A program made the position numbers and the translations under genes. This document shows positions 27,851-38,169 of a stretch of 64,000 nucleotides of DNA, piece by piece; within the stretch, counting starts at the first letter, position 1, and every line of letters begins with the position of its first letter. The stretch lies in NCBI GenBank assembly GCA_038114285.1, contig JAYNQN010000002.1:110145-174144 (forward strand), given 5' to 3'. This DNA is from GCA-2705445 sp038114285 (GTDB lineage Bacteria; Pseudomonadota; Gammaproteobacteria; Poriferisulfidales; GCA-002705445). Under the pieces are notes generated by a model. It did not search any database and was not told where the DNA came from. It worked only from the letters and a program-made list of their open reading frames with translations.

Positions 27851-28597
27851 TTATAGTTTTTCATTACAAATATTTGTAAATTCTTCTATGTTAATCGAGG
27901 CGCCACCAATAAGCACTCCGTCAACATTGTTTGTTTTAAGTATTTCTTTTGTGTTCTTTAGATTAACACTACCTCCATATAAAACCATTATATCCTTTTC
28001 TTGGAGAGAAGGAAGTTTTTGTAAAAGCTTTGATTTAATATAGGAATGAATAAAACTTATTACACTTATTTCTGGAGTTAATCCTGATCCAATGGCCCAA
28101 ACTGGTTCATAGGCGATGATGATTTTATCATTAAACAGATCTGAATTATCTATTATATTTTTAAGTTGTTTCTCAATAACGGATTCTGTTTTACTATTTT
28201 CTTTTTCAGATAAGTTTTCACCAACGCAATAAATTGGCACCATATTATTCTCAAGAACATTCTGCAAAATATGTGAAATTGTTTTTTCATCATTATTATT
28301 TCTCCACTCTGAATGACCAACTAATACGTAGTCGCAGCCTATATCAGCTAACATATCAGCAGAGATAGAACTAGTCTGTGCAGTTTTATTATTAAAATGA
28401 CAGCTTTGCGCACCAAGTTTAAAAAAATTATATTTTTTTTTAAAAATATTAGCTTTATCTAAGTGCAAGTACGAAGGGAAAATAATTATTTCATTATTAC
28501 AATTATTTTTTAAATTCTTTATAAAAAATTCAAAATAGTCACTAACAAAATTATTTTTTCCATGCATTTTCCAGTTTGCAGCAATGATTTTGTTCAT
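27851..28597 (-). CDS. tpiA: Triose-phosphate isomerase
   Basis: 248 residues of the TIM-barrel enzyme that interconverts dihydroxyacetone phosphate and glyceraldehyde 3-phosphate. AANWKMHG carries the active-site Asn and Lys. VGHSEWR has the catalytic His, though the usual GHSERR reads GHSEWR here. AYEPVWAIGSG has the catalytic Glu and the flexible loop. YGGSVNLKN binds phosphate. The ATG overlaps the glmM stop by 4 bp. Confidence 0.95.
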   Translation of the reverse strand: MNKIIAANWKMHGKNNFVSDYFEFFIKNLKNNCNNEIIIFPSYLHLDKANIFKKKYNFFKLGAQSCHFNNKTAQTSSISADMLADIGCDYVLVGHSEWRNNNDEKTISHILQNVLENNMVPIYCVGENLSEKENSKTESVIEKQLKNIIDNSDLFNDKIIIAYEPVWAIGSGLTPEISVISFIHSYIKSKLLQKLPSLQEKDIMVLYGGSVNLKNTKEILKTNNVDGVLIGGASINIEEFTNICNEKL

Positions 28598-29940
28598 GAT
28601 AATATTTTTAATTTATTTACAATAAAATTTTTGATATCTTCTGAAACATTATTAACAAAATTTATATTTTTTGACTCGACCATAATTCTAATACAGTTTT
28701 CTGTTCCTGATTTTCTTATAATTAATCTCAAATCTTGTTTTTCAAAATTTTCTACAGCTTCCTTAATTGTAATATTAATAATATTATCTGATAAATCTTT
28801 ATCTATATAAAGGTTAGTAATTTTTTGCGGATATTTTTTAAGTAAATTATTTGTTTTATTTATGTCAAGAATATCAGAATAGCGCAAGAATTGTAAAGCA
28901 GCTATAATAGAATCTCCTGAATTAGTGTGTTCAAGCATCAAAATATGGCCAGATGCTTCTCCTCCTAAATCATAATTATTATCATTCATTTTTTTAAGAA
29001 TAAACTTATCTCCAACATTAGCCCTAATAAAAGGTATTTTTTCTTTTTTCAAATATTTTTCTAAGGCAAAATTTGTCATTGTTGTGCCAACAACGCCACT
29101 TATTTTTTCATTATTAATTATTTTTCCTTTTATTATTGTATAAAGAATATCATCACCATCAAAAATTTTTCCGCTACTATCAACAACAATGATTCTATCT
29201 CCATCTCCATCCATAGATAAACCAAATAATGAATTGTTACTGCTTATTATTTCAGGTAATTTTTTTAAATATGTTGAACCGCATTTTAAGTTAATATTTT
29301 TACCATTTGGATTATCATTGCATGTAGTAACATTATAACCAGCCTTAGAAAAAACTTTTTTTGCTATTTTATAATTTGATCCATTAGCTAAATCTAAAGT
29401 TATATTCATGTTTTTAGATTCTAAAGAATTTATACTTCTTAAGCAGAAAGAAATATAATCAGAGGATACTTTTTCGCTGACATCGTGTAATTTATAATTA
29501 TCAGAATTAATTTCAAAATTTTTTTTCTCAATAATCTCAATATAATTTTCTATATAACTTTCATCTTCAACTGATATCTTATAACCTAGATTATTAAAAA
29601 TTTTAATTCCATTATCTTTATAAGGATTATGTGATGCACTAATCATTATACCTAGGTCATATTTATTTTCTTTTACGTAATAGGAAATTGCTGGTGTAGG
29701 AACAATACCTGCATTATGAAGTTTACAATTTTCAACACTCAGACCTCTAGAGATTAAATTAACTATCTTATTGCTTGATTCTCTCGTGTCTGATCCAAAA
29801 ATTATGCTTTTAATTTTTTTATCAGATTTTAATAAAGATTTGCTAATCGCAATACCAAGATTTACAAAGAAAGTTTCGGTAAGTGGGTAAACTCCAAATT
29901 CACCGCGTATACCGTCAGTCCCAAAATATTTTCTAGACAT
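28594..29940 (-). CDS. glmM: Phosphoglucosamine mutase
   Basis: 448 residues. It converts glucosamine 6-phosphate to glucosamine 1-phosphate for UDP-GlcNAc, peptidoglycan and lipid A. FGTDGIRG begins the protein, and the phosphorylated serine is S103 in ISASHNPYKDNG. DGDGDR binds the metal, and the late RKSGTENCIRIM binds phosphate. It lies 7 bp after ftsH; in E. coli and many relatives folP sits between these two, and it is missing here. Confidence 0.96.
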   Translation of the reverse strand: MSRKYFGTDGIRGEFGVYPLTETFFVNLGIAISKSLLKSDKKIKSIIFGSDTRESSNKIVNLISRGLSVENCKLHNAGIVPTPAISYYVKENKYDLGIMISASHNPYKDNGIKIFNNLGYKISVEDESYIENYIEIIEKKNFEINSDNYKLHDVSEKVSSDYISFCLRSINSLESKNMNITLDLANGSNYKIAKKVFSKAGYNVTTCNDNPNGKNINLKCGSTYLKKLPEIISSNNSLFGLSMDGDGDRIIVVDSSGKIFDGDDILYTIIKGKIINNEKISGVVGTTMTNFALEKYLKKEKIPFIRANVGDKFILKKMNDNNYDLGGEASGHILMLEHTNSGDSIIAALQFLRYSDILDINKTNNLLKKYPQKITNLYIDKDLSDNIINITIKEAVENFEKQDLRLIIRKSGTENCIRIMVESKNINFVNNVSEDIKNFIVNKLKILS

Positions 29941-29947
29941 TTATTTA

Positions 29948-31861
29948 TTAAAGAGAACTTGCTGTATCAACAAACTCTTTATTTTTGATATTTTCCTTGT
30001 CCGATGAATCTTTATCATCGTCATCCTTATCGTTCCAACCTTTTGGTGGTCGTGGTTTGATACCAGCCATAATATCATCTATCTGTTCTTTATCGATAGT
30101 TTCATAAGTCATCAATGCTTCAGACATTGAATGGAGTTTATCAATATTTTCTTTAATCATTTTTGTTGCCGTTTGATATGATTTATTTATTAATGATCTT
30201 ACTTCAGAGTCAATATCATTGGCAGTATCATCTGACATAGTTTTGTGTTGAGTAACTGAACGCCCGAGGAAAACTTCACCATCTTCTTCTGAGTACGACA
30301 TTGGGCCCATTTTTTCTGATAAACCCCATTTAGTAACCATATTTTTAGCTATCTCCGTTGCTCTTTCAATATCATTTGAAGCTCCAGTTGTAACCTTATC
30401 TTTGCCAAATATTAGTTCTTCAGCAATTCTTCCACCATATAAAGTACATATTTGGCTTTCCAATCTTTGCTTAGAATTACTATATCTATCATCTTCTGGG
30501 AGAAACATTGTTACACCTAATGCTCTTCCTCTAGGAATAATTGTAACCTTATGAACAGGGTCATGTTCAGGAACAAGTCTACCAACAATCGCATGGCCAG
30601 ATTCATGATATGCGGTAAGTTTTTTTTCATCTTCACTCATAACCATTGATTTTCTCTCCGCGCCCATCATAATTTTGTCTTTAGCTTTTTCAAACTCAGC
30701 CATTGTAACTTTGTTATTATTTGCTCTAGCTGAAAAAAGAGCAGCTTCATTTACAAGATTTGCTAAGTCAGCTCCTGAGAAACCTGGAGTACCCCTTGCA
30801 ATTATTGAAGGTACAACATCATCAGAAATTGGCACCTTACGCATATGGACTTTTAATATTTGTTCCCTTCCTCGTATATCCGGAAGTGGAACTACTACTT
30901 GTCTGTCAAATCTACCAGGACGAAGTAACGCTGGATCTAACACGTCTGGTCTATTTGTAGCAGCAATAACAATTGTTCCTTCGTGTCCTTCAAAACCGTC
31001 CATCTCAACTAACAACTGGTTAAGGGTTTGCTCTCTCTCATCATGACCTCCTCCAACACCAGCACCTCTATGTCGGCCTACAGCATCAATTTCATCTATA
31101 AAAATTATACATGGTGCATGTTTTGTTGCTTGAGCAAACATATCTCTAACTCTTGATGCACCAACACCAACAAACATTTCAACAAAATCAGATCCTGAAA
31201 TAGTAAAGAACGGAACTTTTGCTTCACCAGCTATTGCTCTTGCTAACAATGTTTTCCCTGTGCCAGGTGAACCCACCATTAAAACACCTTTAGGAATTTT
31301 TCCCCCTAACTTTTGGAACTTTGAAGGATCTTTTAAAAACTCAACTAACTCTTCAACTTCTTCTTTTGCCTCTTCAACACCAGCAACGTCAGCAAATGTT
31401 ACTTTATTTTGTTCTTCCGTCATCATTTTTGCCTTACTTTTTCCAAATGACATTGCGCCCTTTCCGCCGCCACCGCCCTGCATCTGTCTCATAAAGAATA
31501 ACCATACTCCTATGAGTAGCAACATTGGGAACCACTGAATTAAAATTTGTAAAAATAATGATGGTTTAGCAGGAGGTTCAGTAAGAATCTCTATATTATT
31601 TGTTAAAAGATCATCAACTAATTTTGGATCATTTAAACCGTATGTTAAAAAAGTTGTACCATTTTTGTAAGTCCCTGAAATTGTTTTGCCATCAGCCTCA
31701 ATTAGAACACTTTCTATTTGGTTATCTTTAACCTGGTTTATAAATTCTGAATAAGAAAGATTTATTGAGCTTTCTTTTTGTGGGACAAAGTTATTGAATA
31801 CTGACATAATTACTACAGCTATTACTATCCAAACTAACATATTCTTTAACATATCATTCAT
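29948..31861 (-). CDS. ftsH: ATP-dependent zinc metalloprotease FtsH
   Basis: 637 residues. It is a membrane-bound AAA+ protease that controls LpxC and the heat-shock sigma factor in E. coli and clears damaged membrane proteins. Membrane helices lie at about 7-25 and 103-125, flanking a periplasmic domain. Walker A is GSPGTGKT (197-204; usually GPPGTGKT). IIFIDEIDAVGRHRG is Walker B, followed by the SRH region, and HESGH is the zinc site. The tail is Asp/Lys-rich. It begins 2 bp after rlmE, a very common pairing. Confidence 0.97.
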   Translation of the reverse strand: MNDMLKNMLVWIVIAVVIMSVFNNFVPQKESSINLSYSEFINQVKDNQIESVLIEADGKTISGTYKNGTTFLTYGLNDPKLVDDLLTNNIEILTEPPAKPSLFLQILIQWFPMLLLIGVWLFFMRQMQGGGGGKGAMSFGKSKAKMMTEEQNKVTFADVAGVEEAKEEVEELVEFLKDPSKFQKLGGKIPKGVLMVGSPGTGKTLLARAIAGEAKVPFFTISGSDFVEMFVGVGASRVRDMFAQATKHAPCIIFIDEIDAVGRHRGAGVGGGHDEREQTLNQLLVEMDGFEGHEGTIVIAATNRPDVLDPALLRPGRFDRQVVVPLPDIRGREQILKVHMRKVPISDDVVPSIIARGTPGFSGADLANLVNEAALFSARANNNKVTMAEFEKAKDKIMMGAERKSMVMSEDEKKLTAYHESGHAIVGRLVPEHDPVHKVTIIPRGRALGVTMFLPEDDRYSNSKQRLESQICTLYGGRIAEELIFGKDKVTTGASNDIERATEIAKNMVTKWGLSEKMGPMSYSEEDGEVFLGRSVTQHKTMSDDTANDIDSEVRSLINKSYQTATKMIKENIDKLHSMSEALMTYETIDKEQIDDIMAGIKPRPPKGWNDKDDDDKDSSDKENIKNKEFVDTASSL

Positions 31862-31863
31862 AA

Positions 31864-32499
31864 TTATTGATCCTGGATTGTTGATTTAGTTTTTAATTTT
31901 GATGCTAACATATATATCTCTTTACTATTTGACCTTGAAGCTTTTGGCTTCACTATTTTTACCTTCTGAAAGCTACTCCTCATATCATCTAAAAATTCAT
32001 CAGTTCCTTTACCTTGAAATAGCTTAATTAGCAAATTGCCGGATTCTTTCAAATTATTTAAGGCAATTTCTGAAACTATTTCTGCTAAATTTAACATTGC
32101 AGGCAAGTCAGCACNNNNNNNNNNCTCTATACCACTTATATTAGGGGCAATATCTGACATTACAAGGTCAATTTTATCCAAATTGTCTCTTTTTTTCAGA
32201 TTTAAACCAAAATCTTCAATATCTGATTGTACAAAATCTACATTTGGAATATTTTCCATATTAAGAACATCTACAGCTGTAATTCTAGCGTTTTTTAATT
32301 TTTTTGAAGCGTACTGGCTCCATCCACCAGGAGCAGAACCGAGATCTAAGATATTAGATTCCTCTTTTATAAGATTATATTTTTCATCTATTTCTTTTAG
32401 TTTGAATACTGCTCTAGAGCGCCAATTTTCTTTGTTAGCTAGTTTAACAAATTCGTCATTAATATGTGATTTATACCAGTTTGATGATTTTTTACTCAT
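31864..32499 (-). CDS. rlmE: 23S rRNA 2'-O-methyltransferase RlmE (internal gap)
   Basis: About 211 residues of RrmJ/FtsJ, which methylates U2552 in the 23S A-loop and is heat-induced in E. coli. The SAM motif is ILDLGSAPGGWSQYAS; the catalytic K-D-K-E set includes VMSDIAPNISG and LIKLFQG. Ten N at 32115-32124 remove about four residues after NISG but keep the frame, and length then equals E. coli RlmE (209), so the gap is probably close to true size. It overlaps greA by 8 bp. Confidence 0.95.
   Translation of the reverse strand: MSKKSSNWYKSHINDEFVKLANKENWRSRAVFKLKEIDEKYNLIKEESNILDLGSAPGGWSQYASKKLKNARITAVDVLNMENIPNVDFVQSDIEDFGLNLKKRDNLDKIDLVMSDIAPNISGIEXXXXADLPAMLNLAEIVSEIALNNLKESGNLLIKLFQGKGTDEFLDDMRSSFQKVKIVKPKASRSNSKEIYMLASKLKTKSTIQDQ
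32115..32124. other. Assembly gap (10 N) inside rlmE
   Basis: N-run within rlmE. Both sides are in the same frame and the family length is preserved, so it is not evidence of gene damage. Confidence 0.99.
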
Positions 32500-32965
32500 A
32501 CATTATTTCTAATACCTCAAACTCTTTTTGACCACTTGGAGTATCAGCTAGCACTGTATCACCCTTCTCTTTACCAATTAAAGATCTTGCAATTGGTGAA
32601 TTTATAGAAATTAAACTATTTTTAATATCCGCTTCATCATCTCCTACTATAGAATAAATTATTTCATTATCGTTTTCAAAATCATAAAGTTTTACTTTTG
32701 CGCTAAATACAACTTTATTAGTTGTTATCTTTTTTGGATCAATAATTTCGGCGTTTGATAACTTTAATTTAATATCTTTTATTCTTCCCTCTACAAAACT
32801 TTGTTGTTCTCTTGCAGCATGGTACTCAGCGTTTTCTTTGAGATCACCGTGTTCCCTTGCGGTAGCAATTGCTTCTATAATTTTTGGGCGTTCAGTATTT
32901 GTGAGCTTATCTAGCTCATCACGTAACTTTTTTTCCCCATTAATTGTTATTGGAAATTTACCCAT
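32492..32965 (-). CDS. greA: Transcription elongation factor GreA
   Basis: 157 residues, one fewer than E. coli GreA. It rescues backtracked RNA polymerase by stimulating transcript cleavage. The N-terminal coiled coil (about 10-75) contains AREHGDLKENAEYHAAREQQ, whose acidic tip (D and E) reaches the active site. The C-terminal FKBP-like domain includes IVGDDEADI and SPIARSLIGKEKGD. It lies 27 bp after carB, as in E. coli and many relatives. Confidence 0.97.
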   Translation of the reverse strand: MGKFPITINGEKKLRDELDKLTNTERPKIIEAIATAREHGDLKENAEYHAAREQQSFVEGRIKDIKLKLSNAEIIDPKKITTNKVVFSAKVKLYDFENDNEIIYSIVGDDEADIKNSLISINSPIARSLIGKEKGDTVLADTPSGQKEFEVLEIMYE

Positions 32966-32992
32966 ATAATTATTATGAAGATGATAGAGTTT

Positions 32993-35900
32993 TTACGCAA
33001 GTTTAAATATATCTTGTAGCTTATATACATTTAAATTTTTAGAGTAATCAATAGCTCCAACTAGTGCATTTGCACCAGCAATAGTTGTTGTATAACAAAC
33101 CTTATATTGTAAAGCTTCTCTTCTTATAAGATATGAGTCTCTGATTGCCTGCTTAGATTGGGTTGTATTTACAATCAAATCAATTTGATTATTTTTTATC
33201 ATATCAACTATGTGTGTTCTTCCTTCTCTTACTTTGTTAACCCTAGTACACTTAATATTATTTTCATTTAAGAAATTTTGTGTACCATTAGTTGCTACAA
33301 GTTCAAATCCAAGCTTTAAAAGCTTTTTCGCGACAACAACAATGTATTTCTTATCTTCATCTTTAACACTCATAAAAGCAGTTCCCTTTTCTGGTATTGT
33401 CACATTTGTAGCTATTTGAGATTTTGCAAAAGCTTCACCGAAGTTTTTTCCAATACCCATGACTTCGCCAGTTGATTTCATTTCTGGGCTTAAGATTGGA
33501 TCTACGCCAGGGAACTTTAAGAAAGGAAATACAACTTCTTTAACATAACAATACTTATGTTTTATATTTTTTGGTAATTTTTGATCTTTAATACTGATGC
33601 CAAGCATGCATTTGGCAGCAATTTTCGCAACTGAAATTCCAATAGATTTTGAAACAAATGGTATTGTTCTTGAAGCCCTTGGGTTTACTTCTATCACAAA
33701 AATTTGCTCATCTTTAATTGCAAATTGTACATTCATTAACCCTTTAACATCTAATTCATTTGCCATTTTGATTGTATTTTCTTTAATCAGCTGGATTTGG
33801 GAATTACTTATTGAATAAGTAGGTATTGCGCATGCAGAGTCACCAGAATGAACGCCAGCTTCTTCAATATGTTGCATTATTCCGGCAATAAAAACATCGC
33901 CATTTAAATCTCTAACTGCATCAACATCTATTTCAATAGCTTCATTTAGAAATTTATCTATTAATACCGGTGCGTCATTAGAAACTTTTACAGCTTCATT
34001 TATATATTTTTGAAGTTCAGCAGAATCATATATTACTTCCATTGCTCTACCACCTAAAACATATGATGGCCTTACTATTATAGGGTAACCAATTTTATCT
34101 GCTTCTTCTAATGCCTGTTTTTTATTTCTTGCAGTACTGTTTGGTGGCTGAAGAATATTTATTTTTTTTAAAATATCTTTAAATCTTTCTCTATCTTCTG
34201 CTGCATCTATAGAATCTGAAGAAGTGCCAATAACTGGTACTCCATATTTTGCTAAATCATTAACTAACTTTAAGGGTGTTTGACCACCATATTGAACAAT
34301 TACTCCGTCAGGCTTTTCTATGTCTACGATATTTAAAACGCTTTCTAAAGTAATTGGCTCAAAATATAATCTATCTGATGTATCGTAATCGGTTGAAACT
34401 GTCTCCGGATTACAATTTATCATTATAGTCTCATAGCCCAGTTCTTGTGCTGCCTTAGATGCGTGTACACAACAATAATCAAATTCAATACCTTGTCCTA
34501 TTCTGTTTGGACCACTTCCGATTACAATAATTTTTTTGTTATTTGTAGGTAAAGATTCACAAAATTTTTCATATGTGGAGTATAAATACGAAGTTGAAGT
34601 TGGAAACTCTGCAGCACAAGTATCCACTCTTTTGTATACTGGTCTTATTTTATTTTGTTCTCTTATTTTTCTAACAACATGTTGAGTTGTTTTAGTAAGA
34701 TTAGCTATTTTAATATCTGTAAAACCTTTTTTCTTAAAAAGTAAAAGATCCTCAGGGGTAATATCTTTAATTTTTTTTAATGATAATTTATTTTCCAACT
34801 GTATTAATTCGAAAATTTGCTCTAAAAACCATGGATCAATACTTGAAATATTTTGAATTTTTTCAACACTATAATTTCTTCTAATTGCTTCAGCTACAAA
34901 CAAAATTCTACTTGGCCCTGGCTCTTTAAGTTCATACTCTAAACTTGAGTTATCTAAACTATGGAATTCATCAATTTTATCAAGACCACTTAAGTCTAAC
35001 TCTAAACTTGATAATGCTTTTTGTAATGATTCTTGAAAGTTTCTACCAATTGACATTACTTCCCCTACAGATTTCATTTGAGTTGTTAGCCTGTTATTAG
35101 CATTTGGAAATTTTTCAAAAGCAAATCTGGGTATTTTAGTTACCACATAATCAATTGTTGGTTCAAATGATGCTGGAGTAGCTCCTCCCGTGATTTCATT
35201 TTTTAACTCATCTAAAGAATATCCTACGGCAAGCTTAGCTGCTATTTTTGCTATTGGAAAACCAGTTGCTTTTGATGCTAATGCAGATGATCTTGAAACC
35301 CTAGGATTCATTTCAATAACAACTAGTTTTCCATTTTTAGGATTAACTGCAAACTGAACATTTGATCCGCCTGTATCAACGCCAATTTTTCTTAATATTG
35401 CTATCGAGGCATTTCTCATTATCTGATATTCTTTATCTGTCAATGTTTGAGCAGGCGCAACTGTTATTGAGTCTCCAGTATGAACTCCCATTGGGTCGAA
35501 ATTTTCTATGGAACAAATAATAATGCAGTTATCATTTGAATCTCTTACAACTTCCATTTCATATTCTTTCCACCCTAATAAAGATTCTTCCAAAAGAATT
35601 TCTGTAGTAGGAGAAACATCTAAACCTCTAGTTGATATCTCAATAAATTCTTCCATATTATAGGCTATTCCACCCCCACTACCCCCAAGAGTAAATGAAG
35701 GACGAATAATAACTGGAAACCCAATTTGTTTTTGCTTATCTAATGCCTCATTAATATCGTGAACTATAAAGGATTTTGCAGAGTCTAAATTAATCTCTTT
35801 CATCGCCTCTTTAAATTGGGCTCTATCTTCTGCTAAATCAATAGCTTCTTTTGAAGCTCCAATCATTTCAACATTGTATTTTTTTAAGATTCCAAGCCTA

Positions 35901-36208
35901 TCTAAATCTAAAGCACAATTTAAAGCAGTTTGTCCTCCCATAGTTGGAAGAATTGCGTCTGGTTTTTCAATTTTGATTATCTTTTCAACAATACTATGAT
36001 TTATAGGTTCAATATATGTAGCGTCAGCCATTTCTGGGTCCGTCATTATTGTAGCTACATTTGAATTTACCAAAATTACAGAATAACCCTCCTCTTTTAA
36101 AGCTTTGCATGCTTGAACGCCAGAATAATCAAACTCACAAGCTTGCCCAATAACAATTGGACCAGCGCCTAATATCAGTATTTTTTTTATATCGTTTCTT
36201 TTTGGCAT
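32993..36208 (-). CDS. carB: Carbamoyl-phosphate synthase large subunit
   Basis: 1071 residues (E. coli 1073). It makes carbamoyl phosphate from bicarbonate, ammonia and two ATP for pyrimidines and arginine. Two homologous ATP-grasp halves are clear: ILGAGPIVIGQACEFDYSG near residue 13 and IGSGPNRIGQGIEFDYCC near 562. An MGS-like allosteric domain occupies about the last 140 residues, where UMP and ornithine act in E. coli. It starts 1 bp after carA. Confidence 0.97.
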   Translation of the reverse strand: MPKRNDIKKILILGAGPIVIGQACEFDYSGVQACKALKEEGYSVILVNSNVATIMTDPEMADATYIEPINHSIVEKIIKIEKPDAILPTMGGQTALNCALDLDRLGILKKYNVEMIGASKEAIDLAEDRAQFKEAMKEINLDSAKSFIVHDINEALDKQKQIGFPVIIRPSFTLGGSGGGIAYNMEEFIEISTRGLDVSPTTEILLEESLLGWKEYEMEVVRDSNDNCIIICSIENFDPMGVHTGDSITVAPAQTLTDKEYQIMRNASIAILRKIGVDTGGSNVQFAVNPKNGKLVVIEMNPRVSRSSALASKATGFPIAKIAAKLAVGYSLDELKNEITGGATPASFEPTIDYVVTKIPRFAFEKFPNANNRLTTQMKSVGEVMSIGRNFQESLQKALSSLELDLSGLDKIDEFHSLDNSSLEYELKEPGPSRILFVAEAIRRNYSVEKIQNISSIDPWFLEQIFELIQLENKLSLKKIKDITPEDLLLFKKKGFTDIKIANLTKTTQHVVRKIREQNKIRPVYKRVDTCAAEFPTSTSYLYSTYEKFCESLPTNNKKIIVIGSGPNRIGQGIEFDYCCVHASKAAQELGYETIMINCNPETVSTDYDTSDRLYFEPITLESVLNIVDIEKPDGVIVQYGGQTPLKLVNDLAKYGVPVIGTSSDSIDAAEDRERFKDILKKINILQPPNSTARNKKQALEEADKIGYPIIVRPSYVLGGRAMEVIYDSAELQKYINEAVKVSNDAPVLIDKFLNEAIEIDVDAVRDLNGDVFIAGIMQHIEEAGVHSGDSACAIPTYSISNSQIQLIKENTIKMANELDVKGLMNVQFAIKDEQIFVIEVNPRASRTIPFVSKSIGISVAKIAAKCMLGISIKDQKLPKNIKHKYCYVKEVVFPFLKFPGVDPILSPEMKSTGEVMGIGKNFGEAFAKSQIATNVTIPEKGTAFMSVKDEDKKYIVVVAKKLLKLGFELVATNGTQNFLNENNIKCTRVNKVREGRTHIVDMIKNNQIDLIVNTTQSKQAIRDSYLIRREALQYKVCYTTTIAGANALVGAIDYSKNLNVYKLQDIFKLA

Positions 36209-36209
36209 T

Positions 36210-37325
36210 TTAATTTTTTTTCATAGCGTTAACAAAATTATCAAATAAATAATTTACATCTTGTGGTCCAGGGCATGCTTCTGGGTGCCCTTGAAAACTA
36301 AATATGGGTAACTTTTTATGTCTAATTCCCTGAATTGTATTATCAAATAATGATCTGTGCGTTACTTCAAATGTACTTGGTAATGTCTTTTCGTCGACAA
36401 CAAAACCATGATTTTGACTTGTAATCATAACTTTACCAGTATTAATATCTAACACAGGATGGTTGGCACCATGGTGACCATATTTCATTTTTTCTGTTTT
36501 AGCTCCACTAGCTAATGATATCAATTGATGCCCCAGACAAATTCCAAATATAGGGATTTTATAATCAAAAAGTCTTTTTATTGCTTTGATTGCATAATCA
36601 CATGGTTCAGGATCTCCAGGGCCATTAGATAAAAATATTCCGTTCGGTTTTAAAGCCATTATTTCCTCTGCTGTAGTCTTTGCTGGAACAATTTGAACTT
36701 TGCAATTCATTGAATTTAAAATACGAAGTATATTTTTTTTTACACCAAAATCATAAGCAACTACTTTAAAATTTTTTTTACTTTTTGTATCACTACCTTT
36801 ATATTGAAAAATCTTTTCTTTAAAAGCATACTTTTTTTTTGAAGATACTTGAGATGCTAACTCAGATCCTGACATCCCAGAATGGTTTAATAATTTAGTT
36901 TTTGCCTCATTTATATTATTTTTATTATGAATAATGCAAGCATTCATAGCACCATTATTTCTAATAAGAGATGCAATATATCTAGTATCTAAATCAGCTA
37001 TACAGACTATTTTCTTGTCTTTTAAGTATCTCGTTAAATCTAAGCTTGATCTCCAGTTGGATGATTTTGTGGGGATCTCACTCAACACGAGGCCGCTAAC
37101 ATATGATGAATTTGACTCTTGATCCTCATTATTAACCCCAACATTGCCAATATGCGGGTATGTAAAAGTTATGATTTGATTTTTATATGATGGGTCAGAA
37201 ATAACTTCTTGATAACCAGTCATAGCCGTATTAAAAACTATTTCTCCAAAAGAATCGGCCTTGTATCCTACGGACGTACCGTAAAAAATTTTTCCGTCTT
37301 CTAAGATTAAGATTGCTTGCTGCAA
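36210..37325 (-). CDS. carA: Carbamoyl-phosphate synthase small subunit
   Basis: 371 residues. It is the glutaminase that feeds ammonia to CarB. The N-terminal CPSase_sm_chain domain is followed by a class I glutamine amidotransferase. The nucleophile is the cysteine of FGICLGHQLISLA, and the partner His/Glu are in FQGHPEACPGP. It lies 39 bp after dapB; the gap is too short and unstructured for a pyrimidine attenuator that I could recognise. Confidence 0.97.
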   Translation of the reverse strand: MQQAILILEDGKIFYGTSVGYKADSFGEIVFNTAMTGYQEVISDPSYKNQIITFTYPHIGNVGVNNEDQESNSSYVSGLVLSEIPTKSSNWRSSLDLTRYLKDKKIVCIADLDTRYIASLIRNNGAMNACIIHNKNNINEAKTKLLNHSGMSGSELASQVSSKKKYAFKEKIFQYKGSDTKSKKNFKVVAYDFGVKKNILRILNSMNCKVQIVPAKTTAEEIMALKPNGIFLSNGPGDPEPCDYAIKAIKRLFDYKIPIFGICLGHQLISLASGAKTEKMKYGHHGANHPVLDINTGKVMITSQNHGFVVDEKTLPSTFEVTHRSLFDNTIQGIRHKKLPIFSFQGHPEACPGPQDVNYLFDNFVNAMKKN

Positions 37326-37364
37326 AAGTATTTCCTTTTAATTATTATATAAAATTAACGCTTT

Positions 37365-38099
37365 TTATAATGAAAGCGCATCACTCATTGTGTATAAACC
37401 TGCATCTCTATCTGCTATCCATTTTAAGGCTAAGATAGCACCTTCAGCAAAAATTTTTCTATCAAAACTTTTATGATTTATCTCAATAGATTCGTTATCT
37501 AGAGTAAATTTTACCATATGATCCCCAACAACATTCCCAACACGAAGACAATGGTGGTTTATATCTTTTTTTGATGATAATTTATTTCTTATAACATCTT
37601 CAAAAGCTAAAGATGTCCCTGAGGGCATATCAACTTTATGTTTATGATGATGCTCTATTATATCTATATCAGAATTATTACCTATTACATCAGATAAGCT
37701 TTCAACAAGTTTTAAGCATATATTAATTCCTATACTCATATTTGATGCCTTAAGAATAGCTATTTTTTTGCTTGCTACACTTATTTTTTCTATTTCTTTT
37801 TTAGAAAATCCAGTTGTACCTATAACTAATTTTTTTTTTAATTTTAAGCACTCATTAAGAATCTCCATAGTATATTCAGGTCTTGTGAAATCTACACATA
37901 CATCGCAATTTGAAATTGCGTGATTCAAATCTGAAAATATTAAATCTTTACTTAAATATGATAAATTATGATTTACTTTAGATAAGTCTCTTACAACTCC
38001 GGAAGTAAGTCTTATATTAGTATTATCTGATAATACTAACTTCGCTATCTCTATTCCCATTTTTCCTGATACTCCAGGCACACAGACGCGTATAGACAT
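37365..38099 (-). CDS. dapB: 4-hydroxy-tetrahydrodipicolinate reductase
   Basis: 244 residues, shorter than the 273 of E. coli. It makes tetrahydrodipicolinate for lysine and diaminopimelate. CVPGVSGKMG (6-15) is the nucleotide-binding loop; the usual GAxGRMG is altered at the start. EHHHKHKVDMPSGTSL is the catalytic signature with the paired histidines and lysine. It lies between dnaJ (70 bp upstream, with a TATAAT-like hexamer near 38132) and carA, the order seen in pseudomonads. Confidence 0.95.
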   Translation of the reverse strand: MSIRVCVPGVSGKMGIEIAKLVLSDNTNIRLTSGVVRDLSKVNHNLSYLSKDLIFSDLNHAISNCDVCVDFTRPEYTMEILNECLKLKKKLVIGTTGFSKKEIEKISVASKKIAILKASNMSIGINICLKLVESLSDVIGNNSDIDIIEHHHKHKVDMPSGTSLAFEDVIRNKLSSKKDINHHCLRVGNVVGDHMVKFTLDNESIEINHKSFDRKIFAEGAILALKWIADRDAGLYTMSDALSL

Positions 38100-38169
38100 T
38101 ATAGTTGTATTTGATTATTAAAATTACATTATATTAACATAGAGTTTGTAAAGGGCTAAAAGAAAATTT

